In this document: piece by piece, positions 44,151 through 54,400 of the stretch
Numbering within the stretch: the first letter of the stretch is position 1
Layout: every line of letters starts with the position of its first letter
Source of the DNA: Macrostomum hystrix
Lineage: Eukaryota > Platyhelminthes > Macrostomidae
DNA: 64,000 nucleotides
Direction of reading: 5' to 3'
Assembly: GCA_950097015.1 (NCBI GenBank)
Contig: CATNEN010000011.1
Coordinates: forward strand, 6,436,001 to 6,500,000
The notes under the pieces: model-generated
What the model was told of the DNA's origin: nothing
What the model saw: only the letters and a program-made list of their open reading frames with translations
Databases searched by the model: none
Translations under genes and position numbers: made by a program

Positions 44151-44714
44151 ATGCGGGAAAAATGCAGAAAATATGTGAATGCCCAGATATTTTTACTACT
44201 CTTAAGTATAACAGGAAAGTTTTGTCTTCCTGTTACCTTCTGCTACAGCAACGGAGAGATAAACGCTCCACGGGCCAGAGGCCCGTTTCTGTGTGGACTC
44301 CGGAGTCACATGAAAAGCGGCAGCCTAGCTCTGCCTCTCGCTTCCATGGTGTATTTAAATTCAAGCAGCGCGCACAACAGAGGCAGAATGGGAAGAGAGG
44401 GAGAAACGCTGGGAGATTGCTAACACAGGGGCAGCTGTTTCTTTGTCCCACACGAACACGCTCCCCAGCGAACGCCCGCCGAACTTCTTCCTCCCATTCC
44501 TGGGCCGTATCGATCCACGGACGCCGATCGTCGTGTACGCGAATCATGTGAGCCATGCAAATACAATGTTCTGAAGCGTATTTGCAAGGCTTACATTAAG
44601 GAATGTGAAAATTTCATTCTTAGCTTTCGAGTTACCGCTCATTTTCGTGCAACACGTAGTCAAAGTCCATAATTTAGTGACACTATAATAGGCTCGCAGG
44701 CAGCGAGGAGACGC

Positions 44715-45022
44715 AATTCTATATCTGCCTATTTCGTTGACTCCTGAGCACACACGCACTCACACAGATACGGACGCAGGCACATGCTCACACAGGTGTA
44801 CATCTGCCCTGACTTTTCTCATCGTCAGGCAGTTTACACTCTCTCTCACTACTGTGCCTTGGATGTTGGCCCTTAATTGCATAAATTGCACGACAAGCCC
44901 CCAAGCCTTCTCTCCGCGGCTGCGTCCCAAATGAATGTGGCCTCGCCGTAGAATCGAACTTATAGGGACCGTATTGCGAGAAGCAAACGCGATACCCGCT
45001 CTGCCACCGACCCCCCAGGCTC
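44715..45022 (-). mobile_element. tRNA-derived SINE, copy 4 (intergenic)
   Basis: Minus-strand copy with the best-preserved head: GGTCGGTGGCAGAGCGGGTA (A box) and AAGTTCGATTCTACGGCGAG (B box), then the common body to CTGACTCCTGAGCACACACG on the plus side. Confidence 0.88.
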
Positions 45023-45564
45023 ATGATTGTTTCAGAACTTCAGAATCTTTAGCGCGAGGCTGCAATTTGCTAGCTTGAGCACAGCTGTGCGCATTTAGCG
45101 CAGTTAAAATTGTTTAAAAAGAAGCGAAGATAAAATATACCATATTTCTTTTCTGCACACCCAATACGTGTTTAGTCCAATGACTGGGTTGATGCAACAC
45201 CGTCCATCGACCTAACCTAAACAGCTGGATGATCGAACTATAAATTTCTTGCCAAAGGACGCATGTCGTTCCAGTACGTGGTCGGGAAACAAACATCAGC
45301 CTTAAAGATTTTCTTTTCGAAATTTGAACGGGTGGTGCAAAACTATTTTCTAACCGCACAAAAATAATAATTGGACCTAGCTCGGTTCCTATTTTAATGT
45401 GGCACTTACAGCACAATTAATATATGGATGCATGCTTTTATAGCGGTCAAATTTTAGGTCTGGGGTGGCAGTTGATACCGTTCGCAATCTATACCTACGG
45501 TTTCCTATTCTAAACAAGTATGTAGAGGTACATCATTAAAGAAGAAATTGTGGTATCTGGGTTG

Positions 45565-45792
45565 TGTTGTATGTGAGGCAGCGTGGCCAAATGAAGAACG
45601 GAGCACTGGGTTAGAAGGTTGGAAAAAACGCGAGCCCTCCAAAGGCCTGTGCGCACTAATATATATTTTAGCCAGTCAGAGTAAACAACAACCCCCCGTC
45701 CCGGCCTAGACCGGTTCGGATGGACCGACCCCCCAGCCAATCAAAATGCGCCACGCGCACTCTAAGGCGGCATGCAAGCCGCATACACAACA
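45565..45792 (-). repeat. 3' LTR of the Gypsy element
   Basis: 228 bp, preceded (on the minus strand) by the purine-rich AAGGGGGTGA and followed by the GGTTG target duplication copy at 45560-45564. Confidence 0.95.
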
Positions 45793-45889
45793 TCACCCCC
45801 TTCGAAAAGGAAAAGGGGATTAACGCATGGGGAAAAACAACAGTCCATTGGTGCGCAAAGTTCAACAGTTATTCCAAGCAAACTGCACA

Positions 45890-48800
45890 TCAACTCGGGC
45901 TGAACCGATTAGGTGGTCTCCGGATCCGGCTGCCCCGCCTGGGCTGTGGCAGCGGCGTCTCGTTGCCCGCCGGCAGCCTCACCGGTGGGTCTGGCCATGG
46001 TATCGGCGCCATCAGTGCGCCGAGTCCAACGTCGGCCGCACCATTGTCCGCCGCTGGTGCACTGGGGACGCTGACAAGGTTATCGGAGTGCCATCGCGAG
46101 CCGTCGTCGAGCAGCCAGGACTCGGGGCCCAGCCGCCGAATGATTTGCCGAACGTCGCCCAGCCGTGTCGCCAGCTTGTGAGCATTCTGTGGCCGGCGAA
46201 CGCGCACGGTGTCGCCAGCCTGCAGTCGTGAAGGTCGGGCGCCTCGACGACGATCGGTGGCTAGCCTGGCCTTCTCCTTGTTGGCTTGGACTCGCCGCTC
46301 TGTGGCCTCCGCTGATGTAGCTTTCGATGTCGGCTGGCGGATGCCTTGGCTCCACTGGTTGAGTGGCCCTCGGAGCGGCCGGTTGATCATCAGCTCGGCA
46401 GGCGTCAGGCCCGTGGTCGCATTCGCCGTTGACCGGTAGCACTGCAGAAACTCGCGGACCGCCTCCTTGAAGCTGATGCCGTCCTTGAGATGGGCCTTCA
46501 GCGACTCCTTCAGCGTACGGTTGAGCCTCTCGACATTTGAGTTCGACTGCGGATGGTACAGCGAAGTCTTGATATGCTGCACGCCTCGGCCGGCCAGGAA
46601 CTCCTCGAATGCGTGGCTAGTGAACTGGGGCCCGTTGTCGGTCACAATCTTGGATGGCAGCCCCCATCGAGCGAACATATCTTTGAGGAAGTCGACGATA
46701 ACTTCCGTAGTCACCGAAGTCGCAGTTCGAAGCTCGGGCCACTTAGAGTGCAGGTCGATGGCCACGATCGCGAACCGGCTGCTGCCCGGAGCCTCGTGGA
46801 TCTCGCCGAAAATGTCCAGCTGAATCGTGTGCCACGGCTCTTTCGGCCACTCAGTCACCTGCGCTGGAGCGGCGGGTCGCTTCCACTTCTCTGCGAGGCA
46901 GCAGCTGATACAGGACTTGGCCATTGTCTCCAGTTGAGCGTCTATTCCTGGCCACCAGACGGTGTCGCGGGCTCGGTGCTTCATCTTGACGATGCCGCAG
47001 TGCCCCTGGTGGATCAGTGCCAGTGCCGTAGCGCGCAAGCTCTCGGGCACGACTGCGCGATTACCGCGAACCAGGAAGTTGCCGATTGTTGACATTTCGT
47101 CGCTGAGCTTGAAGAAGATTTTCTCCTCTTCGGTTGGCGGCACCTTCCAGCCGGAACGCAGCTTCGCGGAGACGGTGGTGATAAGCGGGTCGTCCTTGGA
47201 GTGCTTGTCCAGTAGCTCGGCTGACAGGACGCCGTCAAGCACCTGGTGGATGTCGGCCATCTGTAGGTCGTCGCCATCGCCGTCGGATGAGTCAGGTGGC
47301 CTCTCGCGGCGCGACAGAAAGTCAGGGACGACATTGTCCTTTCCTGGCTTGTACTCGACAATGTAGTTGTACTGCAGGAGCCGGTCGTTCCATCGGTGGA
47401 TGCGTAGCGGCTTGTGTCCGGTGCCCTGGGTGCACAGCAGCGCCTTCAGCGCCGAATGGTCGGTGCGCAGAGTCAGCCGTCTGCCGTAGGTGTAGATGTG
47501 CCACCGCTCGAGGGCCCAGATGCACGCCAGAGCCTCCTTCTCGCTTGCCGAATACCGGGACTCCGTCGGTGTCAGTGCTCGCGATGCGTAGGCGACCGGC
47601 TTCTCCGAATCACCGACGCGTTGGAGCAGCACCGCACCAAGCGCGTAGTCGGAGGCGTCGCACTCAACGATGGTCTCGGCGTTGCAGTCGAAGTGGCTGA
47701 GCACCGGCGGGCTCGTCAGCTGTCGCTTGAGCTCAACAAAAGCTGTGTCGCACTCGCTCGTCCAGCGGAAAACGGAGTCTTTCTTGAGCAGCTCTCGCAG
47801 CGGCCTCGCAGTCTTGGCGAAGTCGGGGATGAACTTAGCGAAGTAGTTGACGGTTGCCAGGAACGAAGAAACGGCTCGTGCTGTTGTCGGTGCCGGGATG
47901 CTGAGCACGTCCTCGACATTGGATTTGGACGGTCGAACTCCGTCGGCAGAGATCCTGCAGCCCAGGAAGATGATCTCCGGGACGCCGATCTGACACTTCT
48001 CCCTGTTCAACGTCAACCCGTTGTCGCTCAGTCGTTGGAGTACCGCTAGGAGTCGCTCGTTGTGCTCATCGGAGTTGACGCCGTGAATGACGATGTCGTC
48101 CACCGAGTGTCGGACACCCTTGATGTCGGCCAGGATCGTTGACAGGATTTTCTGGAAGCAGGCGCCGGAACTGGACATGCCGAATGGGACTCTCGTGAAC
48201 TGGTAGAGACCACAGTGAGTGATGAACGCAGTCAGCTGCCTGCTGCCTGGGTGCAGCGGGATTTGAAGGTAGCTCTGCTTCAGGTCCAGCTTGGTGAACA
48301 CCTGGGCGCCCGCGAACTCGGCGGCCAGCTCCTCCTGCGTTGGCACGGGGAACTTGTCTGGGTTGATGGCCTGGTTGCAGTTTCGCAGGTCGACGCAGAG
48401 TCGCAGGTCGCCGTTCTTCTTCTTGGAGACGACCAAGTTCGACACCCAAGGAGACGCGTCGATCTTCTCTATGATACCTGCGGCCTCCATCTTATTCAGT
48501 TCGTCCTTCACGCGGTCCTGCAGCGCAAGTGGCACCCGGCGCAGCGGCTCGACCGTTGGCGTCGCATCCTGGCGCAGCAGCGGCCTGTGGCAGAACTTCT
48601 TGGCCATGCCGATGCCGTTGAAGATGCGTGGGAACTCCTCTGCGATGTCTTCGACGCTGCTGATCGTGTTGACTCGGATCGAGAAACCCAGCTTTTCCAT
48701 GCCGTCGATACCAAGGATGTTGGCACCTCGTCGAGTGATGAAGAATCGGCAGACCGCAGACTTGCCATGGTGCGCGACGCGCAGCTCGGCCGTCCCCAGA

Positions 48801-49825
48801 ACCTCGATTGCTGATCCGGTGTAAGAGAACAGCTGCTTGTGGGTCGGCGTGATGACAAGTTGCTTCGGAAGTCGCTTTACGGTCTTCTCGTTGATGATGT
48901 TGACCCTTGAGCCAGTGTCCAACAAGAGTTTGACGTCGATTTCGGCGATGCTGCAGTTTACAAAGCTTAAAAGAGATGCGTCACCCTGAACTGCAGACAC
49001 CTCGAATGGCTCATTGTCATCGTCGTCATCCTTGACGGTGCGGACCTTACGTCGCTGTCGGCAACATGACTTAAAATGACCGACCCGGTGGCAGTGCAGG
49101 CAGGACTTGTCCTTCGCTGGACACTCAAGGGCGCGGGCGGCGTGCCCAGCCATTCCGCAGTTGCCGCATCGCGCGTCCGAGCTAGATTTCTGCGGCATCA
49201 CATGCTTGGGTCCCTTGCGTGGCGGACGCTGGCTGATCTTCTGGATGCGGGACTCCAACTCCTTGTCGTTCTTGCCGTCGCGCAGGTTCTTGGCGTCGTT
49301 GATGGCGGATTCAACTTGAATCGCTAGGGCTGTGGCTGTCTCCAGCTCGAGCACCTTCTCCATGAGCAGTCGCTCTCTGATGCGCGGCGAATGGGTCTTC
49401 TCGATGATCTGGTCCCTGATCATCTGGTCTTGAAGAGCGCCGTATTCGCAGTCTGCTGCGAGTTCGCGAAGGGCGTCAACGAACCGGCTGATCGGCTCGC
49501 CAGGCATCTGGGCGCGTGACTTGAATCTGTAGCGGTTGCTGATGGTGCTATGCGACTGGCCGAAGATCGTCTTTAGCTCTTTCACCAGCTTGTCGAAGGT
49601 GTCGACGTTAGCAGTTGGCAGATTCCTCAGCGTGTAGATTCGCTGGCCCTCCTCGCCAAGAAGATGGATGAGAATCGCCTTCTTGCGTGCGTCCGATGCT
49701 TCGTTAAGGTCCAAGGCCTCCAGGTAGATCTTGAATCCTTCGATCCAACGATTCCAAGGCGTGTGTGGCTGTCCTGGGTGGGCGAGAAACACGCGTGGCT
49801 CGGAAATGCTCAGGCTCGTCGCCAT
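45890..49825 (-). CDS. Gypsy Gag-Pol polyprotein, 1,311 aa, single frame
   Basis: It encodes all functions of the retrotransposon. Approximate residues: Gag core 1-200; two CCHC-like zinc knuckles 220-255 (CGNCGMAGHAARALEC, CLHCHRVGHFKSC); aspartic protease with LLDTGS at 301-306; reverse transcriptase 430-620 (LRLCVDLRNCNQAI, FTKLDLKQSYLQIPL, VPFGMSSSGACFQ); RNase H 715-830 (VECDASDYALGAVL, TDHSALKALL); integrase with HHCC zinc motif then DDE core (IQLDIFGE, VTDNGPQFTSHAF, SNSNVERLNRTL). The reverse transcriptase catalytic box reads HSVDDIVIHG, with Ser where Tyr is normal in YxDD. There is no frameshift between Gag and Pol and no stop, so the copy is otherwise intact. Confidence 0.95.
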   Translation of the reverse strand: MATSLSISEPRVFLAHPGQPHTPWNRWIEGFKIYLEALDLNEASDARKKAILIHLLGEEGQRIYTLRNLPTANVDTFDKLVKELKTIFGQSHSTISNRYRFKSRAQMPGEPISRFVDALRELAADCEYGALQDQMIRDQIIEKTHSPRIRERLLMEKVLELETATALAIQVESAINDAKNLRDGKNDKELESRIQKISQRPPRKGPKHVMPQKSSSDARCGNCGMAGHAARALECPAKDKSCLHCHRVGHFKSCCRQRRKVRTVKDDDDDNEPFEVSAVQGDASLLSFVNCSIAEIDVKLLLDTGSRVNIINEKTVKRLPKQLVITPTHKQLFSYTGSAIEVLGTAELRVAHHGKSAVCRFFITRRGANILGIDGMEKLGFSIRVNTISSVEDIAEEFPRIFNGIGMAKKFCHRPLLRQDATPTVEPLRRVPLALQDRVKDELNKMEAAGIIEKIDASPWVSNLVVSKKKNGDLRLCVDLRNCNQAINPDKFPVPTQEELAAEFAGAQVFTKLDLKQSYLQIPLHPGSRQLTAFITHCGLYQFTRVPFGMSSSGACFQKILSTILADIKGVRHSVDDIVIHGVNSDEHNERLLAVLQRLSDNGLTLNREKCQIGVPEIIFLGCRISADGVRPSKSNVEDVLSIPAPTTARAVSSFLATVNYFAKFIPDFAKTARPLRELLKKDSVFRWTSECDTAFVELKRQLTSPPVLSHFDCNAETIVECDASDYALGAVLLQRVGDSEKPVAYASRALTPTESRYSASEKEALACIWALERWHIYTYGRRLTLRTDHSALKALLCTQGTGHKPLRIHRWNDRLLQYNYIVEYKPGKDNVVPDFLSRRERPPDSSDGDGDDLQMADIHQVLDGVLSAELLDKHSKDDPLITTVSAKLRSGWKVPPTEEEKIFFKLSDEMSTIGNFLVRGNRAVVPESLRATALALIHQGHCGIVKMKHRARDTVWWPGIDAQLETMAKSCISCCLAEKWKRPAAPAQVTEWPKEPWHTIQLDIFGEIHEAPGSSRFAIVAIDLHSKWPELRTATSVTTEVIVDFLKDMFARWGLPSKIVTDNGPQFTSHAFEEFLAGRGVQHIKTSLYHPQSNSNVERLNRTLKESLKAHLKDGISFKEAVREFLQCYRSTANATTGLTPAELMINRPLRGPLNQWSQGIRQPTSKATSAEATERRVQANKEKARLATDRRRGARPSRLQAGDTVRVRRPQNAHKLATRLGDVRQIIRRLGPESWLLDDGSRWHSDNLVSVPSAPAADNGAADVGLGALMAPIPWPDPPVRLPAGNETPLPQPRRGSRIRRPPNRFSPS
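49807..49824 (-). promoter_or_regulatory. Primer-binding site of the Gypsy element
   Basis: Directly after the 5' LTR the minus strand reads TGGCGACGAGCCTGAGCA. It starts with the obligatory TGG (complement of tRNA CCA). The first ten bases fit the 3' end of a GCU-type serine tRNA as I remember it. It overlaps the Gag start: the last LTR base A plus TG makes the ATG. Confidence 0.65.
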
Positions 49826-50052
49826 GTTGTATGTAAGGCAGCGTGGCCAAATGAAGAACGGAGCACTGGGTTAGAAGGTTGGAAAAAACGCGAGCCCTCC
49901 AAAGGCCTGTGCGCACTAATATATATTTTAGCCAGTCAGAGTAAACAACAACCCCCCGTCCCGGCCTAGACCGGTTCGGATGGACCGACCCCCCAGCCAA
50001 TCAAAATGCGCCACGCGCACTCTAAGGCGGCATGCAAGCCGCATACACAACA
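49825..50052 (-). repeat. 5' LTR of the Gypsy element
   Basis: 228 bp, with a TATA-like ATATATATTA on the minus strand (about 49918-49928). Identical to the other LTR except at 49835. Confidence 0.95.
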
Positions 50053-51487
50053 GGTTGGTTTTTCGGAGCTGCCTGTTGGTATTATATTTCCGGCGACAAA
50101 GGTCTTAGTAATTGTTTTCACGCGTGTGGGGGTTTAAGATCTAATTATAGCACAGAGCGCAATCGGAAGAAACTTCTAGAATCTTCCATATAAGACAAAA
50201 AGGGGGAACAGAAGATTTAGGAAACTATAATGAATTTACGCATTAACATAAGTAAATTCTCCTAGAAATTTCCTTCCGGAATTATAGTAACGAAACCCCA
50301 CAACAGTTATACGTATAGAAAGTACATTTAACAGACTGCATAATCAAAAACTATACTTCCCTGGAAGTTTGATCGTCTATTTTTTAATTACTTAGAGATT
50401 ATATGCCTTCTGCTTCTGCTGCATTTTACGCTGCAACTTGCAAGTTGCAACGAAAGTATAATCAATCATCAACTCTTAGTTCTATAAAAAGTGGTGAAAT
50501 TGGATGAGTTTTGCTGAGGATGTCTTAGCATGCAGTTACTAGGGCCTGCCAGTTGATTCGTAGTCCTTGGCAGTGACATAATATTTTATTTCATTAATCT
50601 TTTATCAAGTGACATATAATTAGTTTAAATTGCTGCAGAGAATGCCAGATCAGAATATATTTAAATGTGATTGAATCTTCGTGGAAAAGGATTTGCGATA
50701 AGCGTTTAAAACAAACAACAAATTACAATTTAAATGCTATGCTAAATCGTAGAAGTTTGTAATGATGAACTAGTTTAAAATGTATTATGATTGTCTGTAC
50801 AAATCTTCAAAGTAGCACCTGAGAATTATTTCAAAGGGTAATTTTAAATTGTGCGATTCGTGTACACGGAGAGTTACTCATTTCATTCTGATATGTTTCA
50901 TTGAAATGCGTTATTTCTAATCTATTGGTCATTAGGCTTGTTGAAGTGGCTTGAAACCGAGGTTTTTAAGTAATTTAATAATAGGCAAACAAGCGATTTG
51001 TACTTATTTCGCCTGTAAGACTACAATGTCACTAGGATGCAATATTTCCGTATGTCCTATTTCTTCATGTTGATCACAAGTAAAAAAAACACAGACATGG
51101 CCAACATGTCTTAATCCAGTTTAATGTGTTTAAGCACGTCAGTTGCTAAAAGCAAATTGTATCAATCTTAAGAGGCGGCAGAGGGCAGAGGCCCTTTTTA
51201 AACGAAAATTCTTGTTGAAAGGATTCATACATTGAATGTGCTATAAGCTCAGTGTTAGCCTACATTCGATTGTATTGAATTAATTTCTCTTAAGCTTCTT
51301 TTAAACATTTAAACACTCGTTTTTTTAGCAGTCTATTTGTCCAAGAAAAAGAAAATAATAAATAAACAAGGCATAGGCCTAAGTTTTTGCCCTTTATGCA
51401 CATGCACAGCAGCTTAGCCTTATACCTATTAAATTCTGTTTTAAATTCAAAGGCAAGGCATAAGTAACAGAAAACAAGATCTGAGAA
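50053..51487. other. Intergenic/5' flank of GOLGA2, no recognised feature
   Basis: AT-rich unique sequence between the LTR element and the GM130 start codon. It must hold the GM130 promoter and 5' UTR. No array, SINE or open frame of note. Confidence 0.6.
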
Positions 51488-54400
51488 ATGTCTGAGAAAA
51501 GTCGAAATGAAAAGATAGCTTCTGCTAAGAAAAGGGTAAGTTATTTAATATAGTTTGTATCACAATTTTATACTCTTGTCTCTTGAAACCTTTGAACCAT
51601 GAACCCTATAAAGCCTAAAGGCCCCTAAGTTTAAATTTTTAGTTTAAATTTAAATTTAAGTCTAAATTTAAAGTTTAAATGCAATAAGTTAATAGCTATT
51701 GACTGTAACATATCAATAGTTTCAGTTTTTGTTATAGATTCGCATTTTCTACATGCATGCCAAACTTCAAAATTTCACCTGTCTGGTGCCAGATTTGTGA
51801 CTTAGTTCCTCCTGATTGTGACTTAGTTCCTTCCAATTGCAACCTAGTTTTCAATTTGTATATGAATTTTCTTGCCTTTTCTCTTTTCTTCTCTCCTCGT
51901 TCCCTCTCTCTCTTTTCTCCCTCTTTCTTTTCTCTTTATCTTCCTCTTTTTTCTTTATTCCCCAATATTTGCTTTTTGCACTTTCAATTTTGCAACTTAA
52001 CTAGGCAGGCGGCCATTTCACTCGTCCATTTGTATAGGTTGGATAGGCGTTAGGCATGTATGATTTTCTATGCAACTTCAACCCTAAAACAGTTTATAGT
52101 GCTAACTTAATTAGCATTAGCAACTAATTCATATAAACTCTAATTGTAGATCCTACCAAAGTTAAGTGAGATAAAGCTAAATAGTTAGCTAGTCTAGGTG
52201 AGATGATGTGCAAAACATAATGCTGTTGCAACATATTCAAAATGGTTTGTTTTGCCAAACGTGTATATGAGCTAATATGTTATATGCATTTAATGTAGTT
52301 TTTTGGATAGACATCAACAGAGTGTAGGTGATATTTCTTTTTGCAGTTGACCCTAGAGTCAGTTAAAATGGCCATAGAATATAGAAACATTGATAGTAGG
52401 AACAACAGGGATAGTTTAGTTAGAAAGGAAGTAATGCAAAAGATTTGGAGGCTTTGTAAAGGACAATATGAGGTCTGAGAGATAAAAAAGGAAATGAAAT
52501 GATTGAGTTGTTTAGTTTGAAAGACAAACAGAAACATATACCAGTGAAACAGAAGAAACTTGAAATTTAAATTGCCTGGGCTGCAGGCAATTTCACATCA
52601 TTTCGTGACACTAGAACTGCAGCCAATGTGGAGGCAATTCTGCCCATTTTCTGACTCCTAAGCACACACCCACACAGATTCTGTATGTAGGCACACACTC
52701 TTACAGGGGGTGTATACATCTGCTGACTTTGTCATCAACAGGCAGTGTACACTCACTGTGCCTCAAATGGTTGGCCCTCAGAGGCATACATTGCATGACA
52801 AGCCCCCGGCCCCAAGCCTTCTAGATGTGGTTGCGCCTTAAATTAATGTGACCCTGCCCGAACCCATAGACCCAATTCCGAATAAACTTTGTAATGGCAA
52901 CATTTAGGAAGAGTTATTAATTATTTTAATTCCCCCTTATTTGACACTCGCAGCTGCAAAAATTTCGAGACCAGAAAGATGGCAACAACAGCTCCGGCGG
53001 AGGTGCAGCTAAAAAGTCTAAGCAGCGAAAGTCCAGTCCTGCAGGATCGGTAGCCGCATCAGCAGCAGAAACCGCCAATGTTAATGAGCTCCATAGTGAG
53101 GAGCCTTCGCCGCCACTGATGTCACCGGTGTCAACAGAAATGAGCGGCAATGGCGACGCTCCTCCTACATTGTCTGCTGCTGAAGAAGGAGCAGCAGGGG
53201 CTGCATCATCAAATGGCAGTCACGTGGATTCCAAATCGAGTATTGCTGCCGAGGTGCCAGATGCTGCTGATGTTTCAGATACTGCTTCTGTTAGTGGGGC
53301 CACTGAGAGTCTGATGCAGCTCAGTCAGCAGATTAATGGCATCATTTCCTGGGATAATCCAGGTTGGTGCGAATTATTATTTAAAAATGCTATTCGATGC
53401 ATAAAAGTACCATAGGTAGTCCAATGCTCTGACACCCGCAGATCAGCACAGCGCCCAGCGTCAGCAGCAGCAACAGTCGCTGGAGAGGCGCAACGTGGAG
53501 CTAGCCAGCCTTCTAGAGCGGAGAACGGAAGCTCTTGAACAGGCGAAGCGGTCCCAGGCTCTGCTGCGCGATCAGCTGCACAGAGTGCAGGTGATTTATT
53601 ATACTTGTTACTGGTGATCCTAAAAAGGGCCGTTTTCCATCCATAGTTAATTTTTAGGTTATTGAATTAAATATGCGTAGCGTTCTTAATATCAATTCAT
53701 AGATGCATTGTCTGCCCGCAGGCTTCTTTAGCAGCCGAGGCGGCCTCCTCCGAGGAGCGGCATAGGCGCGAGTTGCAGTCAGCCCGAGAGCAGCAGGCCA
53801 GTCAGGCGCAGACTATCGGCATGCTAGTAGCGGAGAAGACTGAGCTCACAACACAGCTGGCCCACGCTCAGCGCATGTGTCAGCAGAGGCTGTCCGAGTT
53901 GACCGAGGCGCAGGAGCGTGTGCGCCAAGCTAAAGCTCGCCAAGCTGAAGCGGAGAAGGCCCAGGCTGCCGCTGAGCAGGCGACTGCTCAACTGACCTCC
54001 GGCGGCCGCGAATTAGCCAAAGAGGCGGAGCGACTGCGCGCCGAAGTGACCAGGCTGAGCTCTGATCGAGCAGAGCTGGACCAGGCCGCCTCTGAGCTCA
54101 GGGCTCGCCTCACTGCCAAGAGTCAGGCTGCTCAGTCACTGGAAGAGCAGGTTAGACTCGCATGCCCTTTTCGACACCTATCGTCAAGTTTCAATTGACG
54201 ACGCCGATGTTTTATGATTCTGGAAGTTGCTTCATCGGATAGAGCGGAAAATTTTAGCCCTTGTTCTGGATTTAATGACGACTGGTGGAATAGTTTAAGA
54301 GATGCAGAAAATATAGAAATGCGGGTCTTCGAAATGCCTCCCTCTGGTCATTCTATTGTAAATTGTCGCTTGACCGTCATTAGTTCGCTCATTGCCGATT

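Larger units (their letters stand above)
42836..45564. other. Intergenic DNA between DNAJB9 and the LTR element
   Basis: AT-rich to 44200. It contains the dispersed element at 44031-44150 and the SINE at 44715-45022. The GC-rich stretch 44240-44560 has a short minus-strand frame (MIRVHDDRRPWIDTAQEWEE) that could be a transposon fragment; I cannot name it. The frame at 45114-45416 (minus) matches nothing I know. No convincing host gene. Confidence 0.5.
45565..50052 (-). mobile_element. Complete Ty3/Gypsy LTR retrotransposon (4,488 bp)
   Basis: Two 228-bp LTRs (TGTTG...CAACA) flank one long minus-strand Gag-Pol frame. A 5-bp target duplication GGTTG lies at 45560-45564 and 50053-50057. The LTRs differ at one noticed base (45575 G, 49835 A), pointing to a recent insertion. 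There is no envelope gene. A polypurine tract (AAGGGGGTGA on minus, 45793-45802) abuts the 3' LTR. Domain order PR-RT-RH-IN places it in Ty3/Gypsy (Metaviridae). The single fused frame, paired zinc knuckles and probable serine-tRNA primer suggest the Mag lineage, which is inference. Confidence 0.96.

Noticed and set aside
45114-45416. 100-codon minus frame next to the LTR element
   Set aside because: No motif, no splice support and composition like the surrounding intergenic DNA.
46080-49327. Several plus-strand and alternate minus frames of 100-210 codons within the LTR element
   Set aside because: They overlap the Gag-Pol frame on the other strand or in another frame and show no domain; GC-rich coding sequence gives such shadows.
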